Source: Microcoleus sp. FACHB-831
GTDB taxonomy: Bacteria > Cyanobacteriota > Cyanobacteriia > Cyanobacteriales > FACHB-T130
Direction of reading: 5' to 3'
NCBI RefSeq assembly: GCF_014695585.1
Contig: NZ_JACJON010000029.1
Span: 1-64,000, forward strand
DNA length: 64,000 nt
Part shown: piece after piece, positions 40,298 through 50,062 of the stretch
How positions within the stretch are numbered: position 1 is the stretch's first letter
How the letters are laid out: each line of letters starts with the position of its first letter
Program-made: the position numbers and the translations under genes
The notes under the pieces: generated by a model
What the model was told of the DNA's origin: nothing
The model's database searches: none
Seen by the model: only the letters and a program-made list of their open reading frames with translations

Positions 40298-42475
40298 GTG
40301 CAGCCTGGGCAAATGCCAAAAGAAAATTTATGGGCAAGATTGAAGCAATGGGTGCAGCAAGAGCGCAGAGTGCTAATTACTGCTTCAGGCGTTGCAGGCT
40401 GCGTAATTATACTGCGAATGGCTGGGCTGTTGCAGTTAGCAGAGTGGGCAGCGGTTGACCAGGTTTTTCGTCTGCGTCCCCTAGAAAAAATTGATGAGCG
40501 GATAGTTATTGTCGAGATTAATGAAACCGATCTAAAGAAGATAAAAAAATGGCCGATTCCCGATGGAGTCATGGCTGAACTGCTGAATAAATTAGATACT
40601 TTCAAGCCTAGAGCCATCGGGTTAGACATTTATCGCGATCTGCCAGTTCAACCTGGTCATGATGAATTCGTTAAGGCTTCTAAATCCATCCCTAATGTAG
40701 TTGGAATTGAGCTAATTAAGAATACAGAAAGCATAGATGTTCCACCACCGCCTGTATTGAACGAGCTGAAACAGATCGGGTTTAATAATGTGGTGATCGA
40801 TGCCGATAACAAGGTGCGCCGCAGTTTGCTGTATTGGCACGTAAATGGCAAAACGCATACAAGTTTGGCACTCAAGCTGGCTTCGATTTATCTAAAAGCA
40901 GAAGGAATTACTCCCAAAGCGGCGCGGGTTAATCCGAAGTATTTGCAGTTGGGTAAAGCCGTTTTTAGAGCCTTTAAACCAAATGACGGCGCTTATGTGC
41001 GTGCTGATAGCAGCGGCTACCAGGTTTTGGCAAACTTTCGCCGAAATGGTGGTTTTCGTACAGTGTCGTTGACAGATGTTTTGGCAGGGAATGTGGACGC
41101 AAATTTGATACGCGATCGCATTGTTCTGATTGGTTCAACTGCACCCAGCCTCAAGGATTTTTTCTACACTCCTAGTACTAGCAACCTCATCCAAGTCGTC
41201 CAGCCTATGTCTGGCGTTGAATTGCATGCTCATTTTGTCTCTCAAATCTTGAGCGCAGCACTTGACGGACGACCCTTAATTAATATTTGGCCTGAACTAA
41301 CAGAAGCATTGTGGATTTGGGCTTGGTCGTGGCTTGGTGCTAGCCTCAGTTGGCGTTGTCGTTTCCCTAGAAAGTCGGCTTTTAGTATCCTTTTGGTCGG
41401 TACTGTGCTGGTTATCGGTTCTTACGCCGCGTTCATTTTTGGTTGGTGGATACCCCTCGTCCCTCCCACTATTGCTCTAGCTGGTTCGGGTATTGCAATT
41501 ATGGGTTATCTAGCTCATTTGGAGGAGGAGGGGAAACGCTCTAAAGAGTTTTTGCAAAAAGTTATTAATACTATAGCCGATCCAATTTTTGTTAAAGACA
41601 GAGAACATCACTGGATTATCTTGAACAGAGCTTATTGTAAATTTATCGGCTATGCTTATGCAGAGTTAATTGATAAGTCAGATTATGATGTTTTTCCTAA
41701 ACACGAAGCTGATGTTTTTAGACAGCAAAATGAGCTAGTTTTTAGAAGTGGTGAAGAACAGGAAAACGAGGAAGAATTTACAGATGCGTGGGGAAATACT
41801 CATGTAATAGCTACTAAGCGATCGCTCCATAAAGACTCTGCTGGTAATCTCTTCCTTGTCGGCGTTATCCGCGACATGACAGAACGCAAGCGGATGGAAG
41901 AAGATCTGAAGAGAACAGCAGAAGAGTTAATCCGTTCTAACACAGAATTAAAAATTTCAGAAGATCGGTTGCGTTATCTCGCTTACCACGATCAGCTCAC
42001 AGGTCTACCCAATCGCAAACACTTCCACGAAAGCATTATTCAGTCTATCGAATGGGCTGCTAGCAATAAACAACTGGTGGCGTTGCTGTTTCTCGATCTA
42101 GATGGTTTTAAAGATGTTAATGACACTCGTGGTCATGATATGGGCGACCTTTTGCTTAAAGTAGTTGCCAAGAGGCTAACTGGTTGCTTGCGCGGTAGCG
42201 ATACAGTTTCGCGGTTAGGCGGCGATGAGTTTACCGTGATTCTTCCAGGAATTCCAAAACCGGAAGATGCCGCAATAGTTGCAGAAAAAATTGTCAGGAC
42301 GCTGGCTAAGGTTTTTATCCTAGAAGGACATAGTATTTATATCAGTGTAAGTATTGGTATTAGCATCTATCCTCTCGATGGCGAGAATATGGATACTTTA
42401 ATGAAGAATGCGGACTCGGCCATGTATCGTGCGAAGCAATTAGGCCGCAATCAATTTTACCATCTTCATAGTTAA
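40298..42475 (+). CDS. CHASE2-PAS-GGDEF diguanylate cyclase
   Basis: A 725-residue sensory protein. After an N-terminal helix comes an extracytoplasmic CHASE2 domain (about 45-330), then three membrane helices (about 335-405). A PAS domain follows (about 420-540, DREHHWIILNRAYCKFIGY), and a GGDEF domain ends it (RLGGDEFTVIL). The RGSD five residues before GGDEF is the inhibitory RxxD site, so product feedback is likely. The ORF start is GTG 40298; ATG 40313 is also possible. No EAL domain is present. Confidence 0.93.
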   Translation: MQPGQMPKENLWARLKQWVQQERRVLITASGVAGCVIILRMAGLLQLAEWAAVDQVFRLRPLEKIDERIVIVEINETDLKKIKKWPIPDGVMAELLNKLDTFKPRAIGLDIYRDLPVQPGHDEFVKASKSIPNVVGIELIKNTESIDVPPPPVLNELKQIGFNNVVIDADNKVRRSLLYWHVNGKTHTSLALKLASIYLKAEGITPKAARVNPKYLQLGKAVFRAFKPNDGAYVRADSSGYQVLANFRRNGGFRTVSLTDVLAGNVDANLIRDRIVLIGSTAPSLKDFFYTPSTSNLIQVVQPMSGVELHAHFVSQILSAALDGRPLINIWPELTEALWIWAWSWLGASLSWRCRFPRKSAFSILLVGTVLVIGSYAAFIFGWWIPLVPPTIALAGSGIAIMGYLAHLEEEGKRSKEFLQKVINTIADPIFVKDREHHWIILNRAYCKFIGYAYAELIDKSDYDVFPKHEADVFRQQNELVFRSGEEQENEEEFTDAWGNTHVIATKRSLHKDSAGNLFLVGVIRDMTERKRMEEDLKRTAEELIRSNTELKISEDRLRYLAYHDQLTGLPNRKHFHESIIQSIEWAASNKQLVALLFLDLDGFKDVNDTRGHDMGDLLLKVVAKRLTGCLRGSDTVSRLGGDEFTVILPGIPKPEDAAIVAEKIVRTLAKVFILEGHSIYISVSIGISIYPLDGENMDTLMKNADSAMYRAKQLGRNQFYHLHS

Positions 42476-42654
42476 AATTATTGCATTGTTATGTTTAACG
42501 CTTAAATAAAATCGGGATTAGGCTTGTAAATTTATTTATTTAATACGAAATCTATCAAATTTATACTTCAATTCGGGTAGAAATACAAAATGGTATAACC
42601 TGGTTATAGCTTTGTTAAATAAATTGTAAAGATAATTTCCAAAGGTTTCATATC

Positions 42655-43764
42655 ATGGTTTTCATGCCCTTCAATTTCCTGTTTGTATGGTTGGTTGGAC
42701 TGCTGTCCAGCGGCATACTCGGCGGGGGTATTTATATCCTTTATGAGTGGTACACAGGCGAACTGGCGGAAACGTCCTATTTGGTAGGCGGAGTGGCGAT
42801 GGTTTTGTGGTCTTTGGGCGGTCGTTTTATCAGTTTGCCCCTTTTTCGTCGCGGGGGTACTGACGAACCTAAGCTAATGCGTAGCAAGACTGTAAAGCGG
42901 GTAGAAAGACCTGATGGTAGCGTCATTCAGGTGGAGTTTTATGGCCCCGAAGATGGACAACCGATTATTTTGTCGCACGGTTGGGGGCCTAACAGTACAG
43001 TATGGTATTACGCCAAGCGACAGTTGAGCGATCGCTTCCGAATTATTGTTTGGGATATGCCGGGATTGGGAAAATCCACTAGGCCGAAAAACAAAGACTA
43101 CTCCCTAGAAAAATATGCTAGAGATCTTGAAGCCGTTGTTGCGATCGCAGGCGATAAACCTGTTGTTTTACTCGGTCATAGTATGGGCGGCATGATCGGG
43201 CTAACATTTTGTCGCTTGTTCCCAGAACATTTAGGTCGGAAAGTAGCTGGTTTAATCCTTGTAGATACCACTTACACCAATCCGGTAAAAACTTGTATTG
43301 GCAGCAATATATTACGCAAGTTGCAAAAACCCCTCCTTGAACCTTTGCTGTACTTAGCTATTGTGCTGTCACCTTTCTTGTGGTTGATGACTTGGTTGAG
43401 TTACTTAAATGGTTTGCTGCACGTTAACGTAGAATTATCTGGGTTTACTGGTAAGGAAACACGCGGTCAATTAGAATTTTCGTCTTTATTATCAGCTTTG
43501 GGTTCGCCTGGTGTTCTCGCTAGGGGCACGTTGGGTATGTTCAAATTAGAAGAAACTGACACTTTGAGAACGATTAATATTCCCTGTCTGGTCGTCACGG
43601 GGGCTTCAGATATAGCGGTTCTGCCTCCGACGGGGGTTCGCATGAAAGCGGAATTGCCTAATGCCGAACTCATAACCTTACAGCCTGCTGGACACATGAG
43701 TTTGATGGAGAGAAACCAGCAGTTTTCTGAAGCTGTGAGCGCTTTTTGTACTGAAATATTGTAA
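42655..43764 (+). CDS. membrane-anchored alpha/beta hydrolase
   Basis: A 369-residue hydrolase with two N-terminal membrane helices (FLFVWLVGLLSSGILGGGI and YLVGGVAMVLWSLGG). The catalytic domain has LGHSMGGMIGL (Ser nucleophile), TGASDIAVLP (acid) and PAGHMSLMER (His). Its substrate is unknown. It may act on membrane lipids or on small esters. It has its own promoter region in the AT-rich gap upstream. Confidence 0.88.
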   Translation: MVFMPFNFLFVWLVGLLSSGILGGGIYILYEWYTGELAETSYLVGGVAMVLWSLGGRFISLPLFRRGGTDEPKLMRSKTVKRVERPDGSVIQVEFYGPEDGQPIILSHGWGPNSTVWYYAKRQLSDRFRIIVWDMPGLGKSTRPKNKDYSLEKYARDLEAVVAIAGDKPVVLLGHSMGGMIGLTFCRLFPEHLGRKVAGLILVDTTYTNPVKTCIGSNILRKLQKPLLEPLLYLAIVLSPFLWLMTWLSYLNGLLHVNVELSGFTGKETRGQLEFSSLLSALGSPGVLARGTLGMFKLEETDTLRTINIPCLVVTGASDIAVLPPTGVRMKAELPNAELITLQPAGHMSLMERNQQFSEAVSAFCTEIL

Positions 43765-43892
43765 TTCAGCAAAGGTGTTATAAATTTAGCCCAAGGCGAG
43801 GTTGGTGCTAAATCCGACTAAATATAGCGCTGAGTGAAACTGCGGAAAATGGCAAAGAGGAATATCTAGCTTTAATTAAGCTAGCAATACTA

Positions 43893-45098
43893 CTAAAACA
43901 GTTGAGTGGTAGAAGTCTCTTTGTCTGTGTTTTCTTGAGGTAAATCTTTGACTGAGATGACCGACTCTGTTGTTAGATGAGGGTCTTTTTGTGTAGTATC
44001 CCCGGCTGCTCTAGCCTCGCGCACTACTTCCAAGGCTTCTTTGATCACAACGGCGGTTGGCACTGCCACAACTACCCCCAACAATCCCCCTACCCGTGCG
44101 CCAGTCAGGAGGGAAATAAACACCCAGAAGGGATTTAATCCCGTGACGCTGCCCAAGACTCTGGGGGCGATCAAATTCTCGACAATTTGCTGCACGACCA
44201 ATGCCACAGCTAGCACTTGCAATGCCGAGCCAATGTCTCGCAGTGCCACCAGTAGGGTGACGAGGGCAATCCCAACAGTACCGCCGAAGGGTATTAGTGC
44301 CATTGCTCCAATGGTTAAGCCAAACAGCAGACCGAAGGGCACTTTCAGCAGCACAAACAGGGAAATTAACCCGACGCCCATACAGATAGCTATAATGAGC
44401 TGCCCAATAAAGTAGTTTTGGAAGCTCAACCGCAGAGTATTAGAGAAGGGCTGCTGAATTTTAGCAGGGAGCCACTCAATTAAGCTGCTCCACACGTCAC
44501 GACCGTGCTGGATCAAATAAAACGTAGAAATTACGGTTAACAGCACGTCCACTAACTTGGCAACGGTAAACACTGCCAGATTCACGGTTAGATTTAGGGC
44601 TTGCGAGGCAATGGTTTGCAGTTGCCCTTTGAGTCGGTCATTAATTTGGGCTATGAAGGCATCGAGGCTAATGGGCCAACCCATAGTATCGATGCGTTCA
44701 TCGAGCATTACTAACTGACGTTGCCCGGAGTCTAACCATTCGGGCAAACGAGAATATAGCTGTTGTGCTTGAGTCAGAGCCAGTGGCAGTAACGTCACCC
44801 CTAGCCCCACTAAGAGCAAGAGGGCTACCAAAAAAACCAGGATCGCCGCTGGCTCGCGTTGGGTTCCCCTTGCCTCTAACCAGCTGACGGGATAGTTCAG
44901 CAGAAAAGCTAGCAGGGATGCTACCAAGACGGTGGCGGACAGCGATTCAAAATAACCGAAAATTTCAGAGAAAGCCCAAGCATTCAACACTGTCAGCGGT
45001 GCTGCCAGGGCGATCGCCAGCAAACGCGATAGTGGAGTTAGGGATTCCCACCAGCTCAGGAGGCGATTTTTGGGTGTTTTTGGCCCAGAACTAAGCAT
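43893..45098 (-). CDS. AI-2E family transporter
   Basis: A 401-residue multi-pass membrane protein of the AI-2E/PerM family: LNYPVSWLEARG, an amphipathic LEYLAEQL-like soluble stretch (EWLDSGQRQLVMLDERI), and the conserved VQQIVENLIAPRVLGSVTGLNPFWVFISLLTGARVGG less its ends. About eight helices. Substrate unknown; the family name does not prove autoinducer transport. C-terminus is polar and acidic. Confidence 0.9.
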   Translation of the reverse strand: MLSSGPKTPKNRLLSWWESLTPLSRLLAIALAAPLTVLNAWAFSEIFGYFESLSATVLVASLLAFLLNYPVSWLEARGTQREPAAILVFLVALLLLVGLGVTLLPLALTQAQQLYSRLPEWLDSGQRQLVMLDERIDTMGWPISLDAFIAQINDRLKGQLQTIASQALNLTVNLAVFTVAKLVDVLLTVISTFYLIQHGRDVWSSLIEWLPAKIQQPFSNTLRLSFQNYFIGQLIIAICMGVGLISLFVLLKVPFGLLFGLTIGAMALIPFGGTVGIALVTLLVALRDIGSALQVLAVALVVQQIVENLIAPRVLGSVTGLNPFWVFISLLTGARVGGLLGVVVAVPTAVVIKEALEVVREARAAGDTTQKDPHLTTESVISVKDLPQENTDKETSTTQLF

Positions 45099-45429
45099 GA
45101 AACCATCTCAATGAAAGAAGCAGTCATAGTAGCTATTATCCCGAACTCTAGAGCTGTAGAGCTATTGTCTAGATTTACTCAGTTTTCTTCTATCCAAAGA
45201 GATATCCTTTCGATTTCTGGGGACGGCGATCGCTTTTATGTCTGAGAATTGAAAGCATAAGAGCAATCGGCAGACACAGTATTTATACGTAAAGCTGCCT
45301 GCTGACAAGAGCTTTACTATGACATATGAATAAAAATTAAGCAGGCTGGGAGAGAGGTTATGGTAAACAAAAAGAGGAGTAGTAGGATTAATGGGCAAGT
45401 GATTCCACATTTTTTTCTTCAGGATCATT
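45099..45429. other. divergent promoter region before tcmP
   Basis: About 330 AT-rich bases. No gene is supported; a long minus-strand frame here overlaps the tcmP start and lacks a ribosome-binding site. Confidence 0.4.
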
Positions 45430-46548
45430 ATGACTGGCAGTTCTTTCTTCGATGAATCCAGAGAACAATCCTTAGTCAAAGCTGAAATAGTTGCTAAATA
45501 CTTTTGGGCCTGGGCAAAAGTCATTATTCCGCAGGCAAAGAAAAAGAGTCAAAAAAATATTGCCTATATTGATTTATTTTCTGGCCCAGGTCGTTACAAA
45601 GATGGATCTAAGTCTACACCTTTACTTATCTTGGAGCGTGCGATTCGCGATGCAGATATGCGAGAAATGTTACTAACCCTCTTTAACGATGTAGACTCAA
45701 ACAACACTCAGTCGCTTCAACAGGCAATAGACTCCCTCCCCAATATCGGCAGCTTGAGGAACAGACCAGTAGTTGAAAACAAAGCGGTTGGAGAAGAACT
45801 TGTCGAGGAATTTGAAAAAATTAGGCTTGTTCCTACACTCTTTTTTATAGATCCTTGGGGTTACAAAGGGTTGTCGCTCAGGCTCATCGGCTCATTAATA
45901 ATGAGCTGGGGATGTGATTGCATATTTTTCTTTAACTACAACCGGATCAATATGGGATTGCATAACACAGCTGTGGAAGAACACATGAACTCTCTCTTCG
46001 GCAAAGAACGTGCTGATACTCTTCGAGAACAACTCCAACCAATGCAGCCTTATGAGCGTGAGTTAACTATTGTAGAGTCTATTTGCCAAGCTCTCAAAGA
46101 AATAGGCGGCACTTATCCTTTACCATTTCGCTTTAAAAATGCTGACGGCAACCGTACTAGCCATCACCTAATTTTCGTTTCTAAGAATGTGCTTGGTTAT
46201 TCAATTATGAAAGATATTATGGCAAAAGAAAGCTCTATTACAGAACAAAATGTGCCATCTTTTGAGTACAACCCGGCTACTATATATCAACCATTACTTT
46301 TCGAGCTTTCACGACCACTGGACGCTCTTGCAGATATGTTACTTGATGAATATGCAGGGCAGACAATGGCTAGGGTAGAGGTCTACAATCGACACCACGT
46401 TGGAAAGCGCTATATCGAGAAAAATTACAGGGAAGTTCTGCTAAAACTAGAGTCTCAGGGAAAAATTATGGCAGATCCACCTGCTAATCAGCGAAGGAAG
46501 AATACACTTGCCAAAACAGTAAAAATCACCTTCCCACTGAAGCAGTAA
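45430..46548 (+). CDS. tcmP: three-Cys-motif partner protein TcmP
   Basis: A 372-residue protein with the TcmP hallmark start SFFDESREQSLVKAEIVAKYFWAW and AYIDLFSGPGRYKDGS, a methyltransferase-like glycine motif. The FFIDPWGYKGLSLRL and DCIFFFNYNRINMGLHN blocks also belong to the family. TcmP is defined by pairing with a radical-SAM protein bearing the three-Cys motif, and that protein is encoded convergently next door with a 23-bp overlap at the 3' ends. The joint function is unknown and has been suspected to be accessory or defence-like. Confidence 0.88.
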   Translation: MTGSSFFDESREQSLVKAEIVAKYFWAWAKVIIPQAKKKSQKNIAYIDLFSGPGRYKDGSKSTPLLILERAIRDADMREMLLTLFNDVDSNNTQSLQQAIDSLPNIGSLRNRPVVENKAVGEELVEEFEKIRLVPTLFFIDPWGYKGLSLRLIGSLIMSWGCDCIFFFNYNRINMGLHNTAVEEHMNSLFGKERADTLREQLQPMQPYERELTIVESICQALKEIGGTYPLPFRFKNADGNRTSHHLIFVSKNVLGYSIMKDIMAKESSITEQNVPSFEYNPATIYQPLLFELSRPLDALADMLLDEYAGQTMARVEVYNRHHVGKRYIEKNYREVLLKLESQGKIMADPPANQRRKNTLAKTVKITFPLKQ

Positions 46549-47314
46549 GACTGGATTTACCCAGTTGGCGCGGAGATTTCACAGCGACGTTCCCCCACTG
46601 CTGAAAGTGTTGCTCCCAGGCTTTTGGCATCTCATCCCAGATTTGCCCATCCAAAAGCCGCCCTCCAGCTTTGGGTGTTCTACCGCCAACCTGCTTGAAG
46701 AAAAATGCAACTCCCTCCGCCTGACACTGGTTATGGATGTTCTGCACCCACTCTAGTTGCATAGGACGGTGTTTTTGTCCAGACTCCCCCCCAACAATTA
46801 CCCAATGAATGTCTGTTAGATCAAGTTGCAAAGAACCTAAAAGCGGTTCGCATGATAGAAATCTTACAGTTGCAGGTACTTGTCGCAAGTAATCAACGCG
46901 GTGAACATATTGCTGATTCTCAACAGACACACCCATCCAAACATTTTCAGGCCAGTCCAGTTGAGGAGTTAGTTCAAGTAGACGCTCATGCCGTTTGGTC
47001 AAGATTTGATACACATGCCTTGGGGTTTGACGCATCACCTCAAAGACTTCCTTGAGGAATGAAATAGGCACGTTTTCGTGGAAGAGGTCGCTCATTGAGT
47101 TGACGAAGATGCGACTTGGAGTACGCCAACGCTTGGGATCTTCTAATCGTTCTGGGTGCAACGTCAAGTCAAATCCCTGGGGAAAATTTTTTCTGAAACG
47201 CTTCGTGAGTGCTTCAGCATAGCAGTGTGTGCAACCTGGACTAACTTTGTTGCAGCCCGTTGTGGGGTTCCAGGTTCTGTCAGTCCATTCTATACCAGTC
47301 TTAGTGCTAGCCAT
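46526..47314 (-). CDS. Gp37/Gp68-type three-Cys radical-SAM protein
   Basis: A 262-residue protein with TGIEWTDRTWNPTTGCNKVSPGCTHCYAE less its ends. The Cys spacing C-x6-C-x2-C is the three-Cys motif of phage Gp37/Gp68-like (DUF5131) proteins. Further blocks are IFVNSMSDLFHE, LTKRHERL, RFLSCEPLLG, WVIVGGESG and FFFKQVGG. It is probably a radical-SAM or metal enzyme of unknown substrate. It overlaps tcmP tail to tail. A 34-bp palindrome at 47363-47396 lies 49 bp upstream of its start. Confidence 0.9.
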   Translation of the reverse strand: MASTKTGIEWTDRTWNPTTGCNKVSPGCTHCYAEALTKRFRKNFPQGFDLTLHPERLEDPKRWRTPSRIFVNSMSDLFHENVPISFLKEVFEVMRQTPRHVYQILTKRHERLLELTPQLDWPENVWMGVSVENQQYVHRVDYLRQVPATVRFLSCEPLLGSLQLDLTDIHWVIVGGESGQKHRPMQLEWVQNIHNQCQAEGVAFFFKQVGGRTPKAGGRLLDGQIWDEMPKAWEQHFQQWGNVAVKSPRQLGKSSLTASVGR

Positions 47315-47362
47315 ACCTTGACTCTACCACTCGGTGTGATTGGTTTTACGTTTAGTGTTACT

Positions 47363-47396
47363 AACATTATATAGTACAATTGTACTATATAATGTT
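47363..47396. promoter_or_regulatory. 34-bp perfect palindrome
   Basis: The sequence runs AACATTATATAGTACAA then its exact reverse complement. It lies in the gap between the divergent radical-SAM gene (47314) and ABC gene (47521), with TATA-rich arms that could also hold -10 boxes in both directions. It may be an operator for either gene, or a terminator-like element. Confidence 0.6.
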
Positions 47397-47520
47397 TCCA
47401 GGTTCCTCCATAACCGGAAACAACATTGACAAGGAGGAGATCGCCACACACAGTCTTGTCCCAGCGACACCAATCTGTGGAGCTTTACACTAATTAATAG
47501 TCCTTGGTAATAAAGCTGGC

Positions 47521-48444
47521 ATGAAAGCACTAGAGGTTGATAACCTCAGAAAAACTTATCGCTACGGTGGAAAGCTTGTTGAAGCCGTGCGTTCCGTCTC
47601 CCTAACCCTAGCAACGGGTGAAGTGCTGGCTTTTCTTGGCCCTAACGGTGCAGGCAAGACCACTACTATTAAAACGATCGCGGGTCTAATTAGACCGGAT
47701 GCTGGTAGGGTTCGCATTGCAGGACTAGACCCCCACCGCAACCCACAAGCTTTGCAATTGCTGGGTGCGGTATTGGAAGGCAATCGCAACCTCTACTGGC
47801 GGCTGACTCCAGAAGAGAATCTGGAATATTTTGGAGTTTTGAAGGGCTTAACTGGTCGAGAAGCGCGACGGCGCGGTAAGGTGCTTTTAGAGCGATTTGA
47901 CCTTGTATCGAAACGTCGCACACCAGTTCAGACGCTATCGCGGGGGATGCAGCAAAAGCTAGCGATCGCTGTTGCTTTAATTCACGAACCCAAGTTGTTA
48001 CTCTTAGATGAGCCAACTTTGGGTCTGGATGTAGAAGCGACTCAGCACGTCAAAGCTTTGGTACGCGCGATCGCTGCTGAAGGTTGCGCCATCCTCCTGA
48101 CTACACACCAATTGGACATCGCCGAGGAACTCTCAGATCGAGTGGCGATTATCCAAAAAGGCGAAATTATTGCCTCTTCATCGACTCGCGATTTGATCCG
48201 CCAGTTTTCCGGCACTGCGTACACCATTGATGTAGAAGGCGAACTCGACCAAGTACGGGTTAAGGCGCTGCACGCCATTGGTGCAGAAATTCAGGCTGAT
48301 AAAGTTGTTTATATGGGTAGTTCGGAAGGGTTATATCAAGTGTTTGAGGTACTCAAACCTTTACCTTTAATACAGGTTAAAAAAGACTCTGCTGACCTAA
48401 CAGAAATATTCTTGAAATTAGTGCGAGAAGGAAGTAATGTTTGA
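47521..48444 (+). CDS. ABC-2 transporter ATP-binding protein
   Basis: A 307-residue ATPase: Walker A GPNGAGKTT, Q-loop region, signature LSRGMQQK, Walker B LLLLDEPTLGLD and the H-loop of LLTTHQ. A C-terminal ~80-residue tail is typical of DrrA/ABC-2 exporters. It overlaps the permease gene by 8 bp, and the two form one exporter. The cargo is unknown. Confidence 0.93.
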   Translation: MKALEVDNLRKTYRYGGKLVEAVRSVSLTLATGEVLAFLGPNGAGKTTTIKTIAGLIRPDAGRVRIAGLDPHRNPQALQLLGAVLEGNRNLYWRLTPEENLEYFGVLKGLTGREARRRGKVLLERFDLVSKRRTPVQTLSRGMQQKLAIAVALIHEPKLLLLDEPTLGLDVEATQHVKALVRAIAAEGCAILLTTHQLDIAEELSDRVAIIQKGEIIASSSTRDLIRQFSGTAYTIDVEGELDQVRVKALHAIGAEIQADKVVYMGSSEGLYQVFEVLKPLPLIQVKKDSADLTEIFLKLVREGSNV

Positions 48445-49210
48445 GTTGTTTCTCGCTGAATTTCGGCGTGGGTGGATTCAGTTTATTCGCTACCCGATTG
48501 AGGCGATCGCGGGAGTCATAATTACCACTTCTTTCTTTTACGGGCTGTTTCTTAGCGTCCGTTACATTGCTGGCCCATCGTTGCAGCTTGGCGACCGACT
48601 CGATGCGATTGTCATCGGCTATGTGCTTTGGAGTTTGGTGACTTTCATTCTGTTGGATATTGCTGGCGGATTGCAAAGCGAGGCTCAGACTGGCACTCTA
48701 GAACAACTATTTCTCTCGCCTTTTGGTGCGCCGCTAGTGTTTATTATGCGGACTTTAGCCAGTCTGGTGCGGCAATTGATTCTCATCCTGGCTATTCTGC
48801 TAATTATTATGGGTCTGACTGGCAGCCGCTTGCAATTTCCCCCGTCGCTATTTCTTCCCCTGCTGACTATATTGCTGGGGGCTTACGGTCTATCATTTAT
48901 CATGGGTTCTTTGGCGCTGTTGTTCAAGCGAGTCCAGCAGTTGTTGGGAATATTTCAGTTTGCTTTGTTGTTTTTGATGGCAACTCCTACTGAAACTTGG
49001 ACTGGTTCGCTACAAATAATAAGATGGCTGCTGCCAATGACTGGGGGTGCGGGATTGCTGCGCGATTTAATGGCGCGAGGGGAAGGTTTGGACTTTGTTG
49101 ATTTTAGTTTTGCTTTGCTGAATGGAGTTGGATATTTTGGACTGGGGTTATTTATTTTCTGTTTTGCGGAACGCGAGGCAAAACGGCGAGGAATGCTGGG
49201 TGGATATTAA
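48437..49210 (+). CDS. ABC-2 type permease
   Basis: A 257-residue integral membrane protein with about six helices (GVIITTSFFYGLFLSV, LVTFILLDIAGGL, ILILAILLIIMGLTG, ILLGAYGLSFIMGSLALLF). It belongs to the ABC-2 permease family and overlaps the ATPase gene. The motif FFYGLFLSVRYIAG and the cytosolic loop IEYELFLAEFRRGW-like start are typical of small exporters. Confidence 0.88.
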   Translation: MFELFLAEFRRGWIQFIRYPIEAIAGVIITTSFFYGLFLSVRYIAGPSLQLGDRLDAIVIGYVLWSLVTFILLDIAGGLQSEAQTGTLEQLFLSPFGAPLVFIMRTLASLVRQLILILAILLIIMGLTGSRLQFPPSLFLPLLTILLGAYGLSFIMGSLALLFKRVQQLLGIFQFALLFLMATPTETWTGSLQIIRWLLPMTGGAGLLRDLMARGEGLDFVDFSFALLNGVGYFGLGLFIFCFAEREAKRRGMLGGY

Positions 49211-49241
49211 TTGAATAAGAGCGATCGCGTGAATTTAATAG

Positions 49242-49330
49242 CGGCAATTTTAATTGCGCGATCGCATCGCTATATTAAGAGGTTTTAGTAATTAGCTAAA
49301 AAGTGCGGTAAGGGAAGTCCTGGCGATCGC
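49242..49330. repeat. relic of a Uma2 gene end (imperfect repeat of 49883-49972)
   Basis: This segment matches the 3' end of the Uma2 gene and its downstream flank (ATCGCTATAT-AAG-CGTTTTAG-AATTAGCTAAAAAG...) with several mismatches. It appears to be what is left of a tandem second copy upstream of the intact gene. Confidence 0.65.
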
Positions 49331-49364
49331 CTAAACTAGAAGTATTACTAAGGAGCGATCGCCC

Positions 49365-49940
49365 ATGACTGTTAGCAAAAGCTATACTTACGTCTCCCCA
49401 GAAGACTATTTAGAAGGTGAGACAATAAGCCCAATCAAGCACGAATATATTCGAGGGGAAATCTATGGCATGGCTGGGACAAGCAAAGCCCATGACATCA
49501 TTTCCCTGAATGTGTTAACGCTGTTGAGAAACCATGTTCGGGGTAGTGGATGCCGTGCCTATACGGGAAACGTGAAAGTTCATATCGAGCAAGTCAATAC
49601 CTTTTATTATCCCGATGCAATGGTGAGTTGTGATGAACGGGATAATAGCACTCTTGAAGACTACTTTATTCGCTACCCGCGCTTAATCGTTGAAGTTTTG
49701 TCTCCCTCGACGGCAGCTTTCGATAGAGGTGAGAAATTTGCTGACTACCGAACGTTAGAGACTTTGCGAGAATATGTGCTAATCAGTCAAGACCGGATAA
49801 GAGTAGACTGTTTCCGTCGCAATTCTGAGGGGCTTTGGGTTTTGTATCCCTACGCGGAAGGGGAAGAAGTTCGCTTGGATAGCATTGATTTTAATTGTGC
49901 GATCGCATCGCTATATGAAGACGTTTTAGGAATTAGCTAA
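49365..49940 (+). CDS. Uma2-family endonuclease-like protein
   Basis: A 191-residue protein of the Uma2 (DUF820) family, a PD-(D/E)XK nuclease fold very expanded in cyanobacteria. KHEYIRGEIYGMAGTSKAHD, YYPDAMVSCDERD (Asp), RLIVEVLSPSTAAFDRGEK (Glu) are the catalytic-site blocks. AGGAG lies before ATG 49365. A relic copy lies upstream. The function is unproven; many are linked to transposition or defence. Confidence 0.9.
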   Translation: MTVSKSYTYVSPEDYLEGETISPIKHEYIRGEIYGMAGTSKAHDIISLNVLTLLRNHVRGSGCRAYTGNVKVHIEQVNTFYYPDAMVSCDERDNSTLEDYFIRYPRLIVEVLSPSTAAFDRGEKFADYRTLETLREYVLISQDRIRVDCFRRNSEGLWVLYPYAEGEEVRLDSIDFNCAIASLYEDVLGIS

Positions 49941-50062
49941 AAAGCGCGGTAGGGAAACCCCCGCGATCGCCGGAGAAAAACCCAATAAAAGTTGTCGCTT
50001 GATTGAGGTTAGTCTAAAACGCGCAGCGCTATGATTGTTAAGCACTGTTCCGCTCTGCTTCC

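Noticed and set aside
45162-45524. 120-codon minus-strand frame overlapping the tcmP start
   Set aside because: It overlaps a clear tcmP start by about 95 bp and lacks a domain or ribosome-binding site.
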